Shown one piece after another: positions 17,370 through 27,660 of a stretch of 64,000 bases of DNA. The notes under the pieces are model-generated. The model saw only the letters and a program-made list of their open reading frames with translations, had not been told where the DNA came from and searched no databases. The stretch comes from Martinezella rhizogenes. GTDB taxonomy: Bacteria; Pseudomonadota; Alphaproteobacteria; Rhizobiales; Rhizobiaceae. Position 1 is the stretch's first letter. Every line of letters begins with the position of its first letter. The DNA lies in the NCBI RefSeq assembly GCF_000799715.1, contig NZ_JUHG01000013.1, positions 930,001 through 994,000 on the forward strand, read 5' to 3'. A program made the position numbers and the translations under genes.

Positions 17370-18548
17370 TCACTTCACCACGAGTTTGCGCGGCACATTG
17401 GACAGGCATTCGACGCCGGCCTCGGTGATCACGATGCTTTCCGTGATCTCGATGCCCATGTCCTCCAGCCAGAGGCCAGTCATGAAATGGAAGGTCATGC
17501 CGGGCTTAAGCTCAGTGCGGTCGCCCGGACGCAGGCTCATGGTCCGCTCGCCCCAATCCGGCGGATAGGACAGGCCGATCGGATAGCCGGTGCGGTTGTC
17601 CTTGACGATCCCGTATGTCTTCAGGACCGCGAAGAAGGCATTGGCGATATCCTCGCAGGCATTGCCCGGCCTCGCAGCGGCAAGCCCGGCCTCCATGCCT
17701 TCGAGCGTTGCTTTCTCCGCGTCCAGAAAAGCCTGGGTGGGCTTGCCGAGAAAGACGGTGCGCGACAGCGGGCAATGATAGCGGCGATAGCAGCCGGCGA
17801 TCTCGAAGAAGGTGCCCTCACCGCTCTTCATCGGCTTGTCGTCCCAGGTCAGATGCGGCGCGGAGGCATCGGCGCCCGACGGCAGCAGCGGCACGATCGC
17901 CGCGTAATCGCCGCCGAAGCCGTCGACACCACGAATGCCGGCATCATAGATCTCGGCGACGAGGTCGGATTTTCGCATGCCCGGCTCGATCTTTTCGACA
18001 ATGCGCTGGTGCATGGCCCCGACGATACGGCCAGCCTTGCGCATGTAGTCGAGCTCCGTCGGGCTCTTGACGGCGCGCTGCCAGTTCACCAGCCCCTGGG
18101 CATCCTTGAAGCGGGCGTTCGGCAGATGCTTGACGAGCGAGGCATAGGCTGCGGCGGTAAACCAGTAATTGTCCATTTCAACGGCGATCGAGGCGTTGGC
18201 CCAACCGCGTTCCGCGATGATCTGCGACAGCAGATCCATCGGATGGCGCTCGTTCGACTGCACGTAGTGATCGGGATAACCGATGATGTTGTCATGGGCG
18301 AGATAGGCGGTGCGTTTGGCGCCATTGGCATCCTGGCCACGCCCATACCAGATCGGCTCCCCGGTGCCCGGCACCAGCACGCATTGATGCACATAGAAGG
18401 ACCAGCCATCATAGCCGGTCAGCCAATGCATGTTGGACGGATCGGTGACGATGACGAGATCGACGCCGGCCTTTTCCATGGCGCGCCGCGTCTTGGCGAG
18501 CCGCTCGGCATATTCGGAGCGGGTGAAATTGAGGGTTGGTTCGCTCAC
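17370..18548 (-). CDS. doeA: Ectoine hydrolase (DoeA/EutD), M24 family
   Basis: 392 residues, close to the 399 of Halomonas DoeA. N-terminal creatinase domain (about 8-150) and C-terminal pita-bread domain (160-385) with GTFFEIAGCYRRYHCPLSR, IGLSYPPDWGERT and KPGMTFHFMTGLW. The metal ligands of methionine aminopeptidase are not all conserved, as in creatinase-like hydrolases. Reaction: ring opening of ectoine (or hydroxyectoine) to N-acetyl-diaminobutyrate. The start is a GTG overlapping the eutC stop (GTGA). A second, clearly related M24 protein is encoded at 54496-55665. Confidence 0.92.
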   Translation of the reverse strand: MSEPTLNFTRSEYAERLAKTRRAMEKAGVDLVIVTDPSNMHWLTGYDGWSFYVHQCVLVPGTGEPIWYGRGQDANGAKRTAYLAHDNIIGYPDHYVQSNERHPMDLLSQIIAERGWANASIAVEMDNYWFTAAAYASLVKHLPNARFKDAQGLVNWQRAVKSPTELDYMRKAGRIVGAMHQRIVEKIEPGMRKSDLVAEIYDAGIRGVDGFGGDYAAIVPLLPSGADASAPHLTWDDKPMKSGEGTFFEIAGCYRRYHCPLSRTVFLGKPTQAFLDAEKATLEGMEAGLAAARPGNACEDIANAFFAVLKTYGIVKDNRTGYPIGLSYPPDWGERTMSLRPGDRTELKPGMTFHFMTGLWLEDMGIEITESIVITEAGVECLSNVPRKLVVK

Positions 18549-19561
18549 GACGGGTCTCCTGATGCTTTTGTCGTTTCAATCGCCTGCCCGGCGCCAGCTG
18601 AAACCGCGCGACGATAGGCAAGCGTGGCGATGGCCGTGTCCTGCACGCCGGTGCCGGTCAGGTCGCAAAGGGTGATCGCCGCATCCGAGCGGCGGCCGAC
18701 CGCCTGGCCGCTGATGATGGCCCCGAGTTCGGGAAAGGCCGTACCTTCGGTTACAATCCCCGCGGCGATGGCGTGATGCAGCTCGCCGAGCCGGCGGGTC
18801 TGTCTCAGGCTGTCGGCGACATAGGGTTCGGCGCACGGGATCGCCGCCGGATCGATCTCGTTCTTATGTTCGGCATCCGAGCCCATGGCGGTGACATGCT
18901 GGCCCGGTTCCAGCCAGGAAGCGTCGAGGATCGGCCTGTCCGAGGGTGTGGTAGTCACGATAATGTCGGAGCCACGGCAGGCCTGTTGGGCATCCGCCTG
19001 CGCCGACACGGGAAAACCGAGTTCTGCCGTCAGCTCCCTTGCGATCTTTTCCGCCTTTTCCACATCGCGCGCCCAGATGCGGGCCACCTGGATCGGCCGT
19101 ACCAGCGTCAAGGCCCGCAGCTGCAAACGTGCCTGCATACCGGCGCCGAGGATTGCGGCGATCCGGGCATCCGGACGGGCCAGATGTCTTGCGGCTACGG
19201 CTCCTGCGGCAGCCGTGCGCACATCCGTCAGATAGCCGTTGTCGAGCAGCAGCGCTTCGACCAATCCGGTATGCGCCGACAACAGCATCATCAATCCGTT
19301 GGTGCTCGGCAGGCCGAGCGATGGATTGTCGAAAAAACCGGGGCTCACCTTGATCGCGAAGCTGTCGAGACCGGGCACATAGGCCGCCTTGACATCAACC
19401 TCGCCGCGATGGGCGGGGATATCGAGCCGCATGATCGGCGGCATTCCCACCGCCTTTGTCGCCAGAGCCACGAAGGCTTGTTCAACACAATCGACAGCGT
19501 CCACATCAAGCGGCACGATCCCGCGCAAATCGGTTTCCGTCAGGATCAGTACCCGCGCCAT
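18545..19561 (-). CDS. eutC: Ornithine cyclodeaminase/mu-crystallin family protein (EutC)
   Basis: 338 residues. Rossmann motif ILGAGMQARLQL (about 132-143) binds NAD(P); the substrate region SFAIKVSPGFFDN and the DVRTAAAGAVAARHLARPDA helix are typical of the family. EutC is needed, with EutA and EutB, for converting hydroxyectoine-derived intermediates. The ATG at 19561 overlaps the eutB stop by one base (TGATG), so the pair is translationally coupled. Longer in-frame extension to 19801 overlaps eutB and is rejected. Confidence 0.88.
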   Translation of the reverse strand: MARVLILTETDLRGIVPLDVDAVDCVEQAFVALATKAVGMPPIMRLDIPAHRGEVDVKAAYVPGLDSFAIKVSPGFFDNPSLGLPSTNGLMMLLSAHTGLVEALLLDNGYLTDVRTAAAGAVAARHLARPDARIAAILGAGMQARLQLRALTLVRPIQVARIWARDVEKAEKIARELTAELGFPVSAQADAQQACRGSDIIVTTTPSDRPILDASWLEPGQHVTAMGSDAEHKNEIDPAAIPCAEPYVADSLRQTRRLGELHHAIAAGIVTEGTAFPELGAIISGQAVGRRSDAAITLCDLTGTGVQDTAIATLAYRRAVSAGAGQAIETTKASGDPS

Positions 19562-20544
19562 CACACCACTCCCGTCTTGATGTCGTCGACAATCGCGCGA
19601 TGAACTGCCGGGTCGATATTGCCGCCGGAAACGACGATCGCAATCGGGCCATGGGCTCTGACCTTGCCGGCAAGGAGGGCCGCGATGCCGACCGCAGCCG
19701 CGCCTTCGACAATCTCGCCTTCGACCCTTGCCGCATGGCGAATGCCCTCGGCAATCTCGTCCTCGCTGAGCAGGACCACATCGTCGAGAAGGTTGCGGCA
19801 CATTGCAAAGGTCAGGCGATTGTCGAGCCCGATGCCGCCGCCGAGCGAATCCGCGAGGGTTTCGACCTCTTCCACATCGGTCGGTGCACCGGCGGCAAGG
19901 CTCACCGCCATGGCTGCTCCCCGTTCCATCGACACGCCGATCACCCGCGCCTGCGGCCGCTTACCCTTGATCGCGGCGGCAACGCCCGACGCCAACCCAC
20001 CACCGGACAAGGGCACCAGAACTAGCGCCACATCCGGCAGATCATCAGCGATTTCCAAACCGATGCTTCCCTGGCCGGCGATCACGGCGGCATCGTCGAA
20101 GGGCGGCACGAAGCGCATCCCTTCCTCGCGCACCAGACGCTCGACCTCGCGCATGGCGTCATCCTGCGAGCGACCGACAATACGGACGTCTGCCCCAAGA
20201 GCGCGGACCGCCTCGACCTTGTTGGCGGGAACCAGAGCCGACAGGCAGATGGTCGCTCGCGCACCCAGTGCCTTGGCCGCATGCGCGAGCGATCTGCCGT
20301 GGTTGCCCGTCGACGCCGTTATTAGCCCGCGCGAGCGCGCCGCCTCGTTCAGGCACAGGATAGCGTTGGTGGCACCCCGCAGCTTGAAGCTGCCGGTCGT
20401 CTGGTGATTTTCCAGCTTGAGGAATATGGGCGCACCACACTGCCCGGAGAGCGACCGCGAGGACTGCAATGGCGTGTGGACCACATGTCCGGCAATGCGC
20501 CGCCGCGCCTCTTCGATATCGGGCAACGTCACCATCGCCGTCAT
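19561..20544 (-). CDS. eutB: Threonine-dehydratase-like PLP enzyme (EutB)
   Basis: 327 residues, PLP fold type II. PLP lysine Lys54 in TTGSFKLRGATNA; the Asn of TASTGNHGRSLA and the glycine-rich loop VPLSGGGLASGVAAA hold the cofactor. In hydroxyectoine catabolism EutB is proposed to remove water or ammonia from the hydroxylated intermediate. It is the first gene of the leftward array, so the promoter and EnuR site should lie in 20545-20720. No eutA-like (aspartate/glutamate racemase family) gene precedes it as it does in Sinorhizobium. An alternative start is the ATG at 20535. Confidence 0.88.
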   Translation of the reverse strand: MTAMVTLPDIEEARRRIAGHVVHTPLQSSRSLSGQCGAPIFLKLENHQTTGSFKLRGATNAILCLNEAARSRGLITASTGNHGRSLAHAAKALGARATICLSALVPANKVEAVRALGADVRIVGRSQDDAMREVERLVREEGMRFVPPFDDAAVIAGQGSIGLEIADDLPDVALVLVPLSGGGLASGVAAAIKGKRPQARVIGVSMERGAAMAVSLAAGAPTDVEEVETLADSLGGGIGLDNRLTFAMCRNLLDDVVLLSEDEIAEGIRHAARVEGEIVEGAAAVGIAALLAGKVRAHGPIAIVVSGGNIDPAVHRAIVDDIKTGVV

Positions 20545-20600
20545 CGCGCGGTCCCTCGCTCGGAAGTTACAGGGACCGATGTCAGCCCGATTTCCATATG

Positions 20601-20638
20601 TCTCTCACGCTGAGTGCTCATGATGGCAGCGTGAGAGA
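20601..20638. repeat. 12-base inverted repeat upstream of eutB
   Basis: TCTCTCACGCTG / CAGCGTGAGAGA with a 14-base spacer, 57 bases before the eutB start. It may form a leader hairpin or be an operator for EnuR. A TTGACA box lies on the minus strand just upstream of it (about 20651-20656), but no good -10 box follows. Confidence 0.5.
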
Positions 20639-20933
20639 GACAATAGATCATGTCAATCTTAATATTGTTTCATTACAATTTTCGGACGCCTGCTGCTACT
20701 GCAGGATCTCTGCCGGATAGGTGTTGATCTCACCGAGAACTGAATCGGAATTTCAGTCGAGAGACTGCGTATCGAGGACCTGCCTCATCCAATCGACGCT
20801 CTTCCCGTCCCGCATCTCAGGCATGGCCTTGAGGCAATTGGATATGGATTGCGAGGGTTGAAATTTACAGCAACGGCCAGCCCGGTCTCAATAGTGGGCT
20901 GGTCGCATGAATTGTATTTCTACCTAATAATTA

Positions 20934-20943
20934 ATGTATACAT
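20934..20943. promoter_or_regulatory. GntR-type operator palindrome
   Basis: ATGTATACAT is a perfect 10-base palindrome of the TnGTATACnA type bound by FCD-class GntR regulators, flanked by outer ATTGTAT (20911-20917) and ATACAAT (20949-20955) arms. It lies about 100 bases before the GntR gene at 21042, in the only AT-rich part of the intergenic region. Probably autoregulatory. Confidence 0.5.
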
Positions 20944-21041
20944 AGATTATACAATTTCATTGACTCGATGGGAGCGCCGTGCAAATTTCTTGCCGTCGAC
21001 GCGGATCGATCCGCAGTCGCAAAAATCAGGCGGAGGTTTCG

Positions 21042-21752
21042 ATGAAGAGCGGAAAGAACGGTCTGTACGATGATCTCAAGCGTCAGATCCTGACGATGGA
21101 ACTCGACCCCGACCAAGACTTGGACGAGGTGAGCCTGAGCGAGCGCTACGGTCTCTCGCGCACGCCCGTCCGGGAAATCTTCCGGCGGCTCGAGGGCGAA
21201 GGTTACATCGACATCCGGGCGAACCGTGGCGCACGCGTCATCCCAATGAATCATCAGACACTCCGGCAATTCTTCCTGGTCGCCCCGATGATCTATGCCG
21301 CGATCGGCCGCCTCGCCGTCCAGAATTTCAAGCCGAAGCAGCTCGGCGACCTCAAGGAGACGCAGGAGCGGTTTCGCTCGGCGAGTGTCACGGGCGACGC
21401 GCTTTCAATGGTCCTTGAAAACAACCGCTTCCACGAGATCATCGGTGAGATGTCCGGCAACGCGTATCTGCAGCCGAGCCTCGGCCGTCTGCTGATCGAC
21501 CATGCGCGGATCGGCCAGACGTTCTTCCGGCCGAGGAATGACGACATGCGTCAGCGCCTGCATCTGGCCGTGGAGCACCATGACGGCTTCATCGCTGCCA
21601 TTGGCGCGCACGACGAGGACACCGTCGTCGATCTCGTCTTCGAGCATTGGGAATTGTCGCGCGAGAACATGGAGATGTTCATCGCTCCGCAGGGAATGAA
21701 GGCGGACGCGCTCGTCGAAGTGCCCGCCGCATCGATGGAGAAATCGTCTTGA
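21042..21752 (+). CDS. GntR-family regulator, FCD class
   Basis: 236 residues. Winged helix at about 8-75 (LYDDLKRQILTMELDPDQDL, then LSERYGLSRTPVREIFRRLE) and an all-helical FCD effector domain with NRFHEIIGEMSGN and AVEHHDGFIAAIGAHD, whose Asp/His residues bind a metal and a small carboxylate in this class. GGCGGAGG precedes the ATG at 21042. Its last codon overlaps the TTG start of the next gene, so it is co-transcribed with the catabolic genes, an arrangement consistent with autoregulation. The hydroxyproline regulator HypR of Sinorhizobium belongs to the same family; orthology is not shown. Confidence 0.9.
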   Translation: MKSGKNGLYDDLKRQILTMELDPDQDLDEVSLSERYGLSRTPVREIFRRLEGEGYIDIRANRGARVIPMNHQTLRQFFLVAPMIYAAIGRLAVQNFKPKQLGDLKETQERFRSASVTGDALSMVLENNRFHEIIGEMSGNAYLQPSLGRLLIDHARIGQTFFRPRNDDMRQRLHLAVEHHDGFIAAIGAHDEDTVVDLVFEHWELSRENMEMFIAPQGMKADALVEVPAASMEKSS

Positions 21753-22652
21753 AGTTCGAAGGTATCTACACCCCGGCGATCACCCCGCTCGGGCAGGATG
21801 GGCAGATCGATCGCGAAGCTTTCGCGGCCGTTCTTGAATCGCTCATGGAAGCCAAGGTTCACGGCATCATCGTGGGTGGATCGACGGGCGAATACTACGC
21901 CCAGACCGCCCAGGAACGCTTCGATCTTGCCGCCTACGCCAAGGATGTGATGGGCACGCGGATACCGCTGATTGTCGGGACAGGCGCGACCAGGACCGAG
22001 GACTCGGTGGCCTACGCGGTCGCCGCGAAGGAAATCGGTGCTGATGCGATCCTCGTTTCGTCGCCGCCCTACGCCTTGCCGACAGAGCGCGAGAACGCAG
22101 TCCATGCGCTCACCATCGACCGCGCGGCCAACCTGCCGATCATGCTTTACAACTACCCGGCACGCATGGGTGTGGTGATGGGAGAGGAGTATTTCTCCCG
22201 CGTAGGCAAGTCCAAGAACGTCGTGGCCATCAAGGAGAGCTCCGGCGACATGGCCAACCTCCACCTGCTGGCCCGGAAATTCCCCCATATTTCGCTTTCA
22301 TGCGGCTGGGACGACCAGGCCCTCGAATTCTTCGCATGGGGTGCGAAAAGCTGGGTCTGCGCCGGTTCGAATTTCCTTCCGCGCGAACATGTCGCTCTCT
22401 ACGAAGCCTGCGTGCTCGAAAAGAATTTCGACAAGGGTCGCGCGATCATGACTGCCATGCTGCCCCTGATGGATTTCCTCGAATGCGGCAAGTTCGTCCA
22501 ATCGATCAAACACGGCTGCGAGATCATCGGCCTGAAGACGGGTTCCGTCCGCGCGCCACTCCGCCCTTTGAATTCCGAAGAGAAAAGAACCCTTCAGACT
22601 GTCGTCGCCACCTTAAAGCGCACGGTCGCCCAGATTACGTCGGGAGCCAACC

Positions 22653-22660
<8 letters not shown>
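21749..22660 (+). CDS. DapA/N-acetylneuraminate lyase superfamily protein
   Basis: 303 residues, TIM-barrel class I aldolase/deaminase. Schiff-base lysine Lys162 in VVAIKESSGD, the catalytic Tyr in MLYNYPARMG, and the GGSTGEYY motif for the carboxylate. The start is a TTG at 21749 that overlaps the preceding stop, with GGAGAA six bases upstream; it gives the standard N-terminus KFEGIYTPAITPLG. In hydroxyproline catabolism a DapA-type enzyme deaminates pyrroline-4-hydroxy-2-carboxylate to 2-oxoglutarate semialdehyde; the neighbours (oxidase, dehydrogenase, racemase-like enzyme) fit that role, but an aldolase is possible. Confidence 0.85.
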
Positions 22661-24166
<1,506 letters not shown>

Positions 24167-24170
<4 letters not shown>

Positions 24171-25513
24171 CCACCACGTCTGTCAAACGTCTGCCGGTGG
24201 AAAACGGCATCTCGGGCTGGGAGGCGATCAGTCAGCGTTCGTTTCCCGTCCGGAGCCTGGAAGGCAACGTGACAGCGGACTGGCTGATCATCGGCGCGGG
24301 TTTCGCGGGCCTTTCCGCGGCGCGTCGCCTGCTCGAACTTCGCCCGGACGACAGGATCGTCATTCTGGAGGCCAGCGAAGCGGGCAAGGGCACTGCCGGC
24401 CGAAATTCCGGCTTCATGATTGATGTTCCGCACAATCTCTCCTCCAGCGAATATTCGAGCGGCGGCGTGGATGCCACCCGACTGGAGATGGCCCAGAACC
24501 GCGCTGCGATCGCCTTCGCCACGCAGGCGGCGGATGAATACGGAATGTCGTGCGAGACTTTCGATCCCTCGGGCAAGATCAACGCCGCGGCGACAGCGCG
24601 GGGCATGAAGCTGAACCTGAGCTTCGGCCAGTCCCTGAAGGGCGCAAGTGAGAAGCACGCCTTCCTCGACGCGACTGAGATGCGCGAGATCACCGGATCG
24701 GATTACTATCTCGGTGGGCTTTATACGCCGGGCGCGGTCCTGATCCAGCCAGCGGACTATATCCGCCAGTTTGCCGCCGGGCTTTTGAGCAAGGTGGAGA
24801 TCTTCGAGCGTTCGCCTGTCACCTCGTTGAGGCGCGAGAACGGGACCTGGACGGCCGCGTCTTCGCGCGGAACGGTCACCGCGCCCAAGGTGATATTGGG
24901 TGTTAACAGCCATGTAGAGGATTTTGGCCATTTCCGCGGTCGCCTGATGCACATCTTCGCCTACGCCTCGATGACCGCGCCGTTCCCGGCGGAGGAGTTC
25001 GGCCGCGGGGTCTCGGGGCATGACAGATGGGCGCTGCTTCCCGCTGACGCGATGGGCGCGACGGTTCGCAAGATTACCTCCGATGGACAGTCACGCATCG
25101 CGATCCGGACCAAATACACCTACGAGACCACGGTCAGCGTGACGGACCGGCGCGTGGCCAGGATGGCCGAAGAACACAGAAGCTCGCTGGATGCGCGGTT
25201 TCCGGGTCTGAAGGGCATACCGTTCACACACAGCTGGGCCGGACGGCTCTGCCTTAGCCGGAACCACGTACCCGCCTTCGGCGAAATCGAGGAAGGGCTT
25301 TACTCCGCCTGCTGTGAAAACGGGCTCGGAACGGTGAAGAGCACCCTGGCTGGCATGATGGCGGCCGAACTGGCGACCGGGACCACGTCCCGGCATCTCG
25401 AACAATACATGGATCACCCGCAGCCTGCGAGGCTCCCACCGGAGCCGTTCGCATGGCTCGGTATCAACTCGGTGATCCGATTGCAGGAATTGCGTGCTGG
25501 CCGCGAAGGATGA
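24167..25513 (+). CDS. FAD-dependent amine/imino-acid oxidoreductase (DAO family)
   Basis: 448 residues. FAD-binding motif ADWLIIGAGFAGLSAARRLL (about 38-57) with the acidic end of strand 2 at IVILEASE, then TAGRNSGFMIDVPHN; the DAO-type C-terminal motif is in GLYSACCENGLGTVKSTLAG. PuuB- and D-hydroxyproline-oxidase-type proteins share this layout. The start overlaps the dehydrogenase stop (ATGA). Likely role: oxidation of a secondary amine such as an imino acid made by the racemase-like protein at 29376. No signal peptide, so cytoplasmic. Confidence 0.88.
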
Positions 25514-25532
25514 CCCTTTCGCCGCGCAATGG

Positions 25533-25560
25533 CGAAGACCGGGCCCGCCGCGGGTCTTCG
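25533..25560 (+). terminator. Hairpin before the binding-protein gene
   Basis: CGAAGACC / GGTCTTCG with a GC-rich 12-base loop, between the oxidase stop and the binding-protein start. No T-run. It may be an RNA stability element that lets the binding protein be made in excess. Confidence 0.4.
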
Positions 25561-25594
25561 ATAAAAATGGGAACAAAAACTAGGAGAAAAAACT

Positions 25595-26446
25595 GTGAAG
25601 ACATTGTGGAAAGCATTATGCGCCGCTGCGATGGTCGGAATGACCATGCTGCCGGCTCACGCTGAAGAGAAGACGATCACGATGGGGACGCTGTCGTGGG
25701 AAGACCTGACGCCCATCACCGGGATTACCAAGAAGGTTCTCGAGGACGCCGGTTACACCGTCAAGGTGACGGAATTCTCCGAATGGGGCATTGCCTATGC
25801 TGCGCTCGGCAAGGGCGATATTCAGGTTCTGGCCTCGCAGACCGATTATGTGGCCCAGGACTATTGGGACAAGAACAAGAACCGCCTCGAGAAGATTTCG
25901 CCGGTCTCGCACGGTCTCTATCAGGGCATCGCCGTTCCAAAATACGTGCCCATCGACTCGCTCGAACAGCTTAATGAAAACGCCGACAAGTTCGGCGGCA
26001 AGATCATCGGCATCGAGCCGGGCTCCGGGCTGATGCGCGACGCCTCGAACGCAGTCAAGGACTACAATATCAAGCTCCAGCTTGTCGAGGGTAGCACAGC
26101 CGCCATGTCGGCGGCGCTGAAGTCGGCCTATGACCGTAAGGAATGGATCGCTGTCACGATCTGGGAGCCGTCATGGATGGTTCAGAAGTACGAGGTTAAG
26201 TACCTCAAGGACCCGAAGGGCGTCTTCCCGCCGCCGCAGAGCTACTACTGGATAGGTCACAAGGGTTTCTCTTCAGAGAACTCGCATGCGCGCGAAGTGA
26301 TGGCCAGTGTCTACGTCCCGCTCGCCGACATCACCGCGATCAACGGTGAAGTCAAGGACGGCAAGACCATGGACCAGGCCGTCAAGGATTGGACGGACAG
26401 CCACGCCGATCTCCTGAAGCGTTGGGAAAATATCAAGAAGAACTAA
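25595..26446 (+). CDS. Glycine-betaine/proline-type binding protein (OpuAC family)
   Basis: 283 residues with a signal peptide (MKTLWKALCAAAMVGMTMLP then AHA cleavage). Starts with GTG at 25595, with AGGAG eight bases upstream. The mature protein has the OpuAC layout: ITMGTLSWEDLTPITG, QTDYVAQDYWDKN, a TIWEPSWMVQ segment and YYWIGHKGF, rich in Trp and Tyr as needed for an aromatic cage around a quaternary or cyclic amine. Ligand candidates: glycine betaine, proline betaine, hydroxyproline betaine, proline or histidine. Partner subunits follow directly. Confidence 0.88.
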   Translation: MKTLWKALCAAAMVGMTMLPAHAEEKTITMGTLSWEDLTPITGITKKVLEDAGYTVKVTEFSEWGIAYAALGKGDIQVLASQTDYVAQDYWDKNKNRLEKISPVSHGLYQGIAVPKYVPIDSLEQLNENADKFGGKIIGIEPGSGLMRDASNAVKDYNIKLQLVEGSTAAMSAALKSAYDRKEWIAVTIWEPSWMVQKYEVKYLKDPKGVFPPPQSYYWIGHKGFSSENSHAREVMASVYVPLADITAINGEVKDGKTMDQAVKDWTDSHADLLKRWENIKKN

Positions 26447-26540
26447 CCGACGGATTGACCGTTCGGCCTGTCTCCGGACGGTCAATCCCAACATCAGTCG
26501 ACAAGAGAAGCCAGCTTTGAACTGGTTCCAGGGGATCGAG

Positions 26541-27632
26541 ATGAAAAAATCGGATATTGGCGACAGCGAAGTTTTGATCGACTGCCAGTCGATCTGGAAG
26601 ATCTTCGGCGACAAGGCCGGCGCCGCCGTAAAAGCCGTGGTGGAAAAAGGGCTGACCAAGAAGCAGATCCTTCAGGACTACAACTGCGTGGTGGGCGTCT
26701 CCAACGCGAGCATTCAGGTCCGGCGCGGCGAGATCTTCTGCATCATGGGATTGTCCGGCAGCGGAAAATCCACGCTCATCCGGCTCCTCAACAGGTTGAT
26801 CGTGCCGAGCCTTGGCAAGGTGATCGTCAAGGGACATGACCTTGCAACATTGAGTGCCGCAGACCTCCGCCAGACGAGAGCTCGTCACATCGGAATGGTG
26901 TTTCAAAGCGTAGCACTCTTGCCGCACCGGACGGTTCTCGAGAACGCCGCCTTTGGGCTGGAGGTTCAGGGGATCGGAAAATCGGAGCGAAACAAGATTG
27001 CGACCGAGGCACTTGAGAAAGTGGGGCTTGCCGACTGGCTGTCTCGTTACCCGGCAGAGCTGTCGGGCGGCATGCAGCAACGCGTGGGCCTGGCTCGTGC
27101 AATTGCCGCAAATCCGGAAATCATCCTGATGGATGAACCCTTCAGCGCGCTAGATCCGTTGATCCGACGCCAGCTTCAGGATGAGTTTCGACAGCTTACC
27201 AAGGAGTTGGGAAAGTCGGCCGTCTTCATCACCCACGATCTGGACGAAGCGATCCGAATCGGGGACCGGATCGCCATCATGAAGGATGGCATCATCATCC
27301 AGGTCGGTACGGCCGAGGAGATCGTTCTCAACCCTGCGGATGATTACGTGGCGGAATTCGTCGCCGGCATATCTCGTCTCCACCTTGTAAAGGCCCACTC
27401 GGTCATGAGTTCCGTTGCCGAGTATCAGCGGGCGTATCCGAATTCCGATATCCATACACTGACGACCACCACGCCGGAAGCAGACATCGACGAGCTGATT
27501 GGCCTCACCATGCAATCCGATCGCGATGGCATCGCTGTGGTCGATAGCGGTGCCGTAATCGGTGTCGTCACCACCAGAAGTCTCCTGCGCGGCGTCAAAG
27601 GTACGCAACCCGACGAACTTGCCGCGGCATAA
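26541..27632 (+). CDS. Betaine/proline-type ABC ATPase (ProV/OpuAA family)
   Basis: 363 residues. Before the Walker A motif there is the ProV-type N-terminal extension (KAVVEKGLTKKQILQDY). Walker A GLSGSGKST, Q-loop MVFQSVALLPHRTV, signature LSGGMQQRVGLARA, Walker B IILMDEPFSALDP, H-loop ITHDLDEA. The C-terminal region (about 270-355) is a degenerate CBS-like domain (IDELIGLTMQSDRDGIAVVD), which in OpuA senses ionic strength. I start at the ATG at 26541, with AGGGG upstream, rather than a TTG at 26517. Confidence 0.9.
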   Translation: MKKSDIGDSEVLIDCQSIWKIFGDKAGAAVKAVVEKGLTKKQILQDYNCVVGVSNASIQVRRGEIFCIMGLSGSGKSTLIRLLNRLIVPSLGKVIVKGHDLATLSAADLRQTRARHIGMVFQSVALLPHRTVLENAAFGLEVQGIGKSERNKIATEALEKVGLADWLSRYPAELSGGMQQRVGLARAIAANPEIILMDEPFSALDPLIRRQLQDEFRQLTKELGKSAVFITHDLDEAIRIGDRIAIMKDGIIIQVGTAEEIVLNPADDYVAEFVAGISRLHLVKAHSVMSSVAEYQRAYPNSDIHTLTTTTPEADIDELIGLTMQSDRDGIAVVDSGAVIGVVTTRSLLRGVKGTQPDELAAA

Positions 27633-27660
27633 TTCCTATCTCTAGTTGGAGCATTCCGGG

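Noticed and set aside
16236..18617. 793-residue open frame on the + strand
   Set aside because: Exactly antisense to doeB and doeA, whose motifs are unambiguous; composition (His/Arg/Gly rich) is that of a shadow frame in GC-rich DNA.
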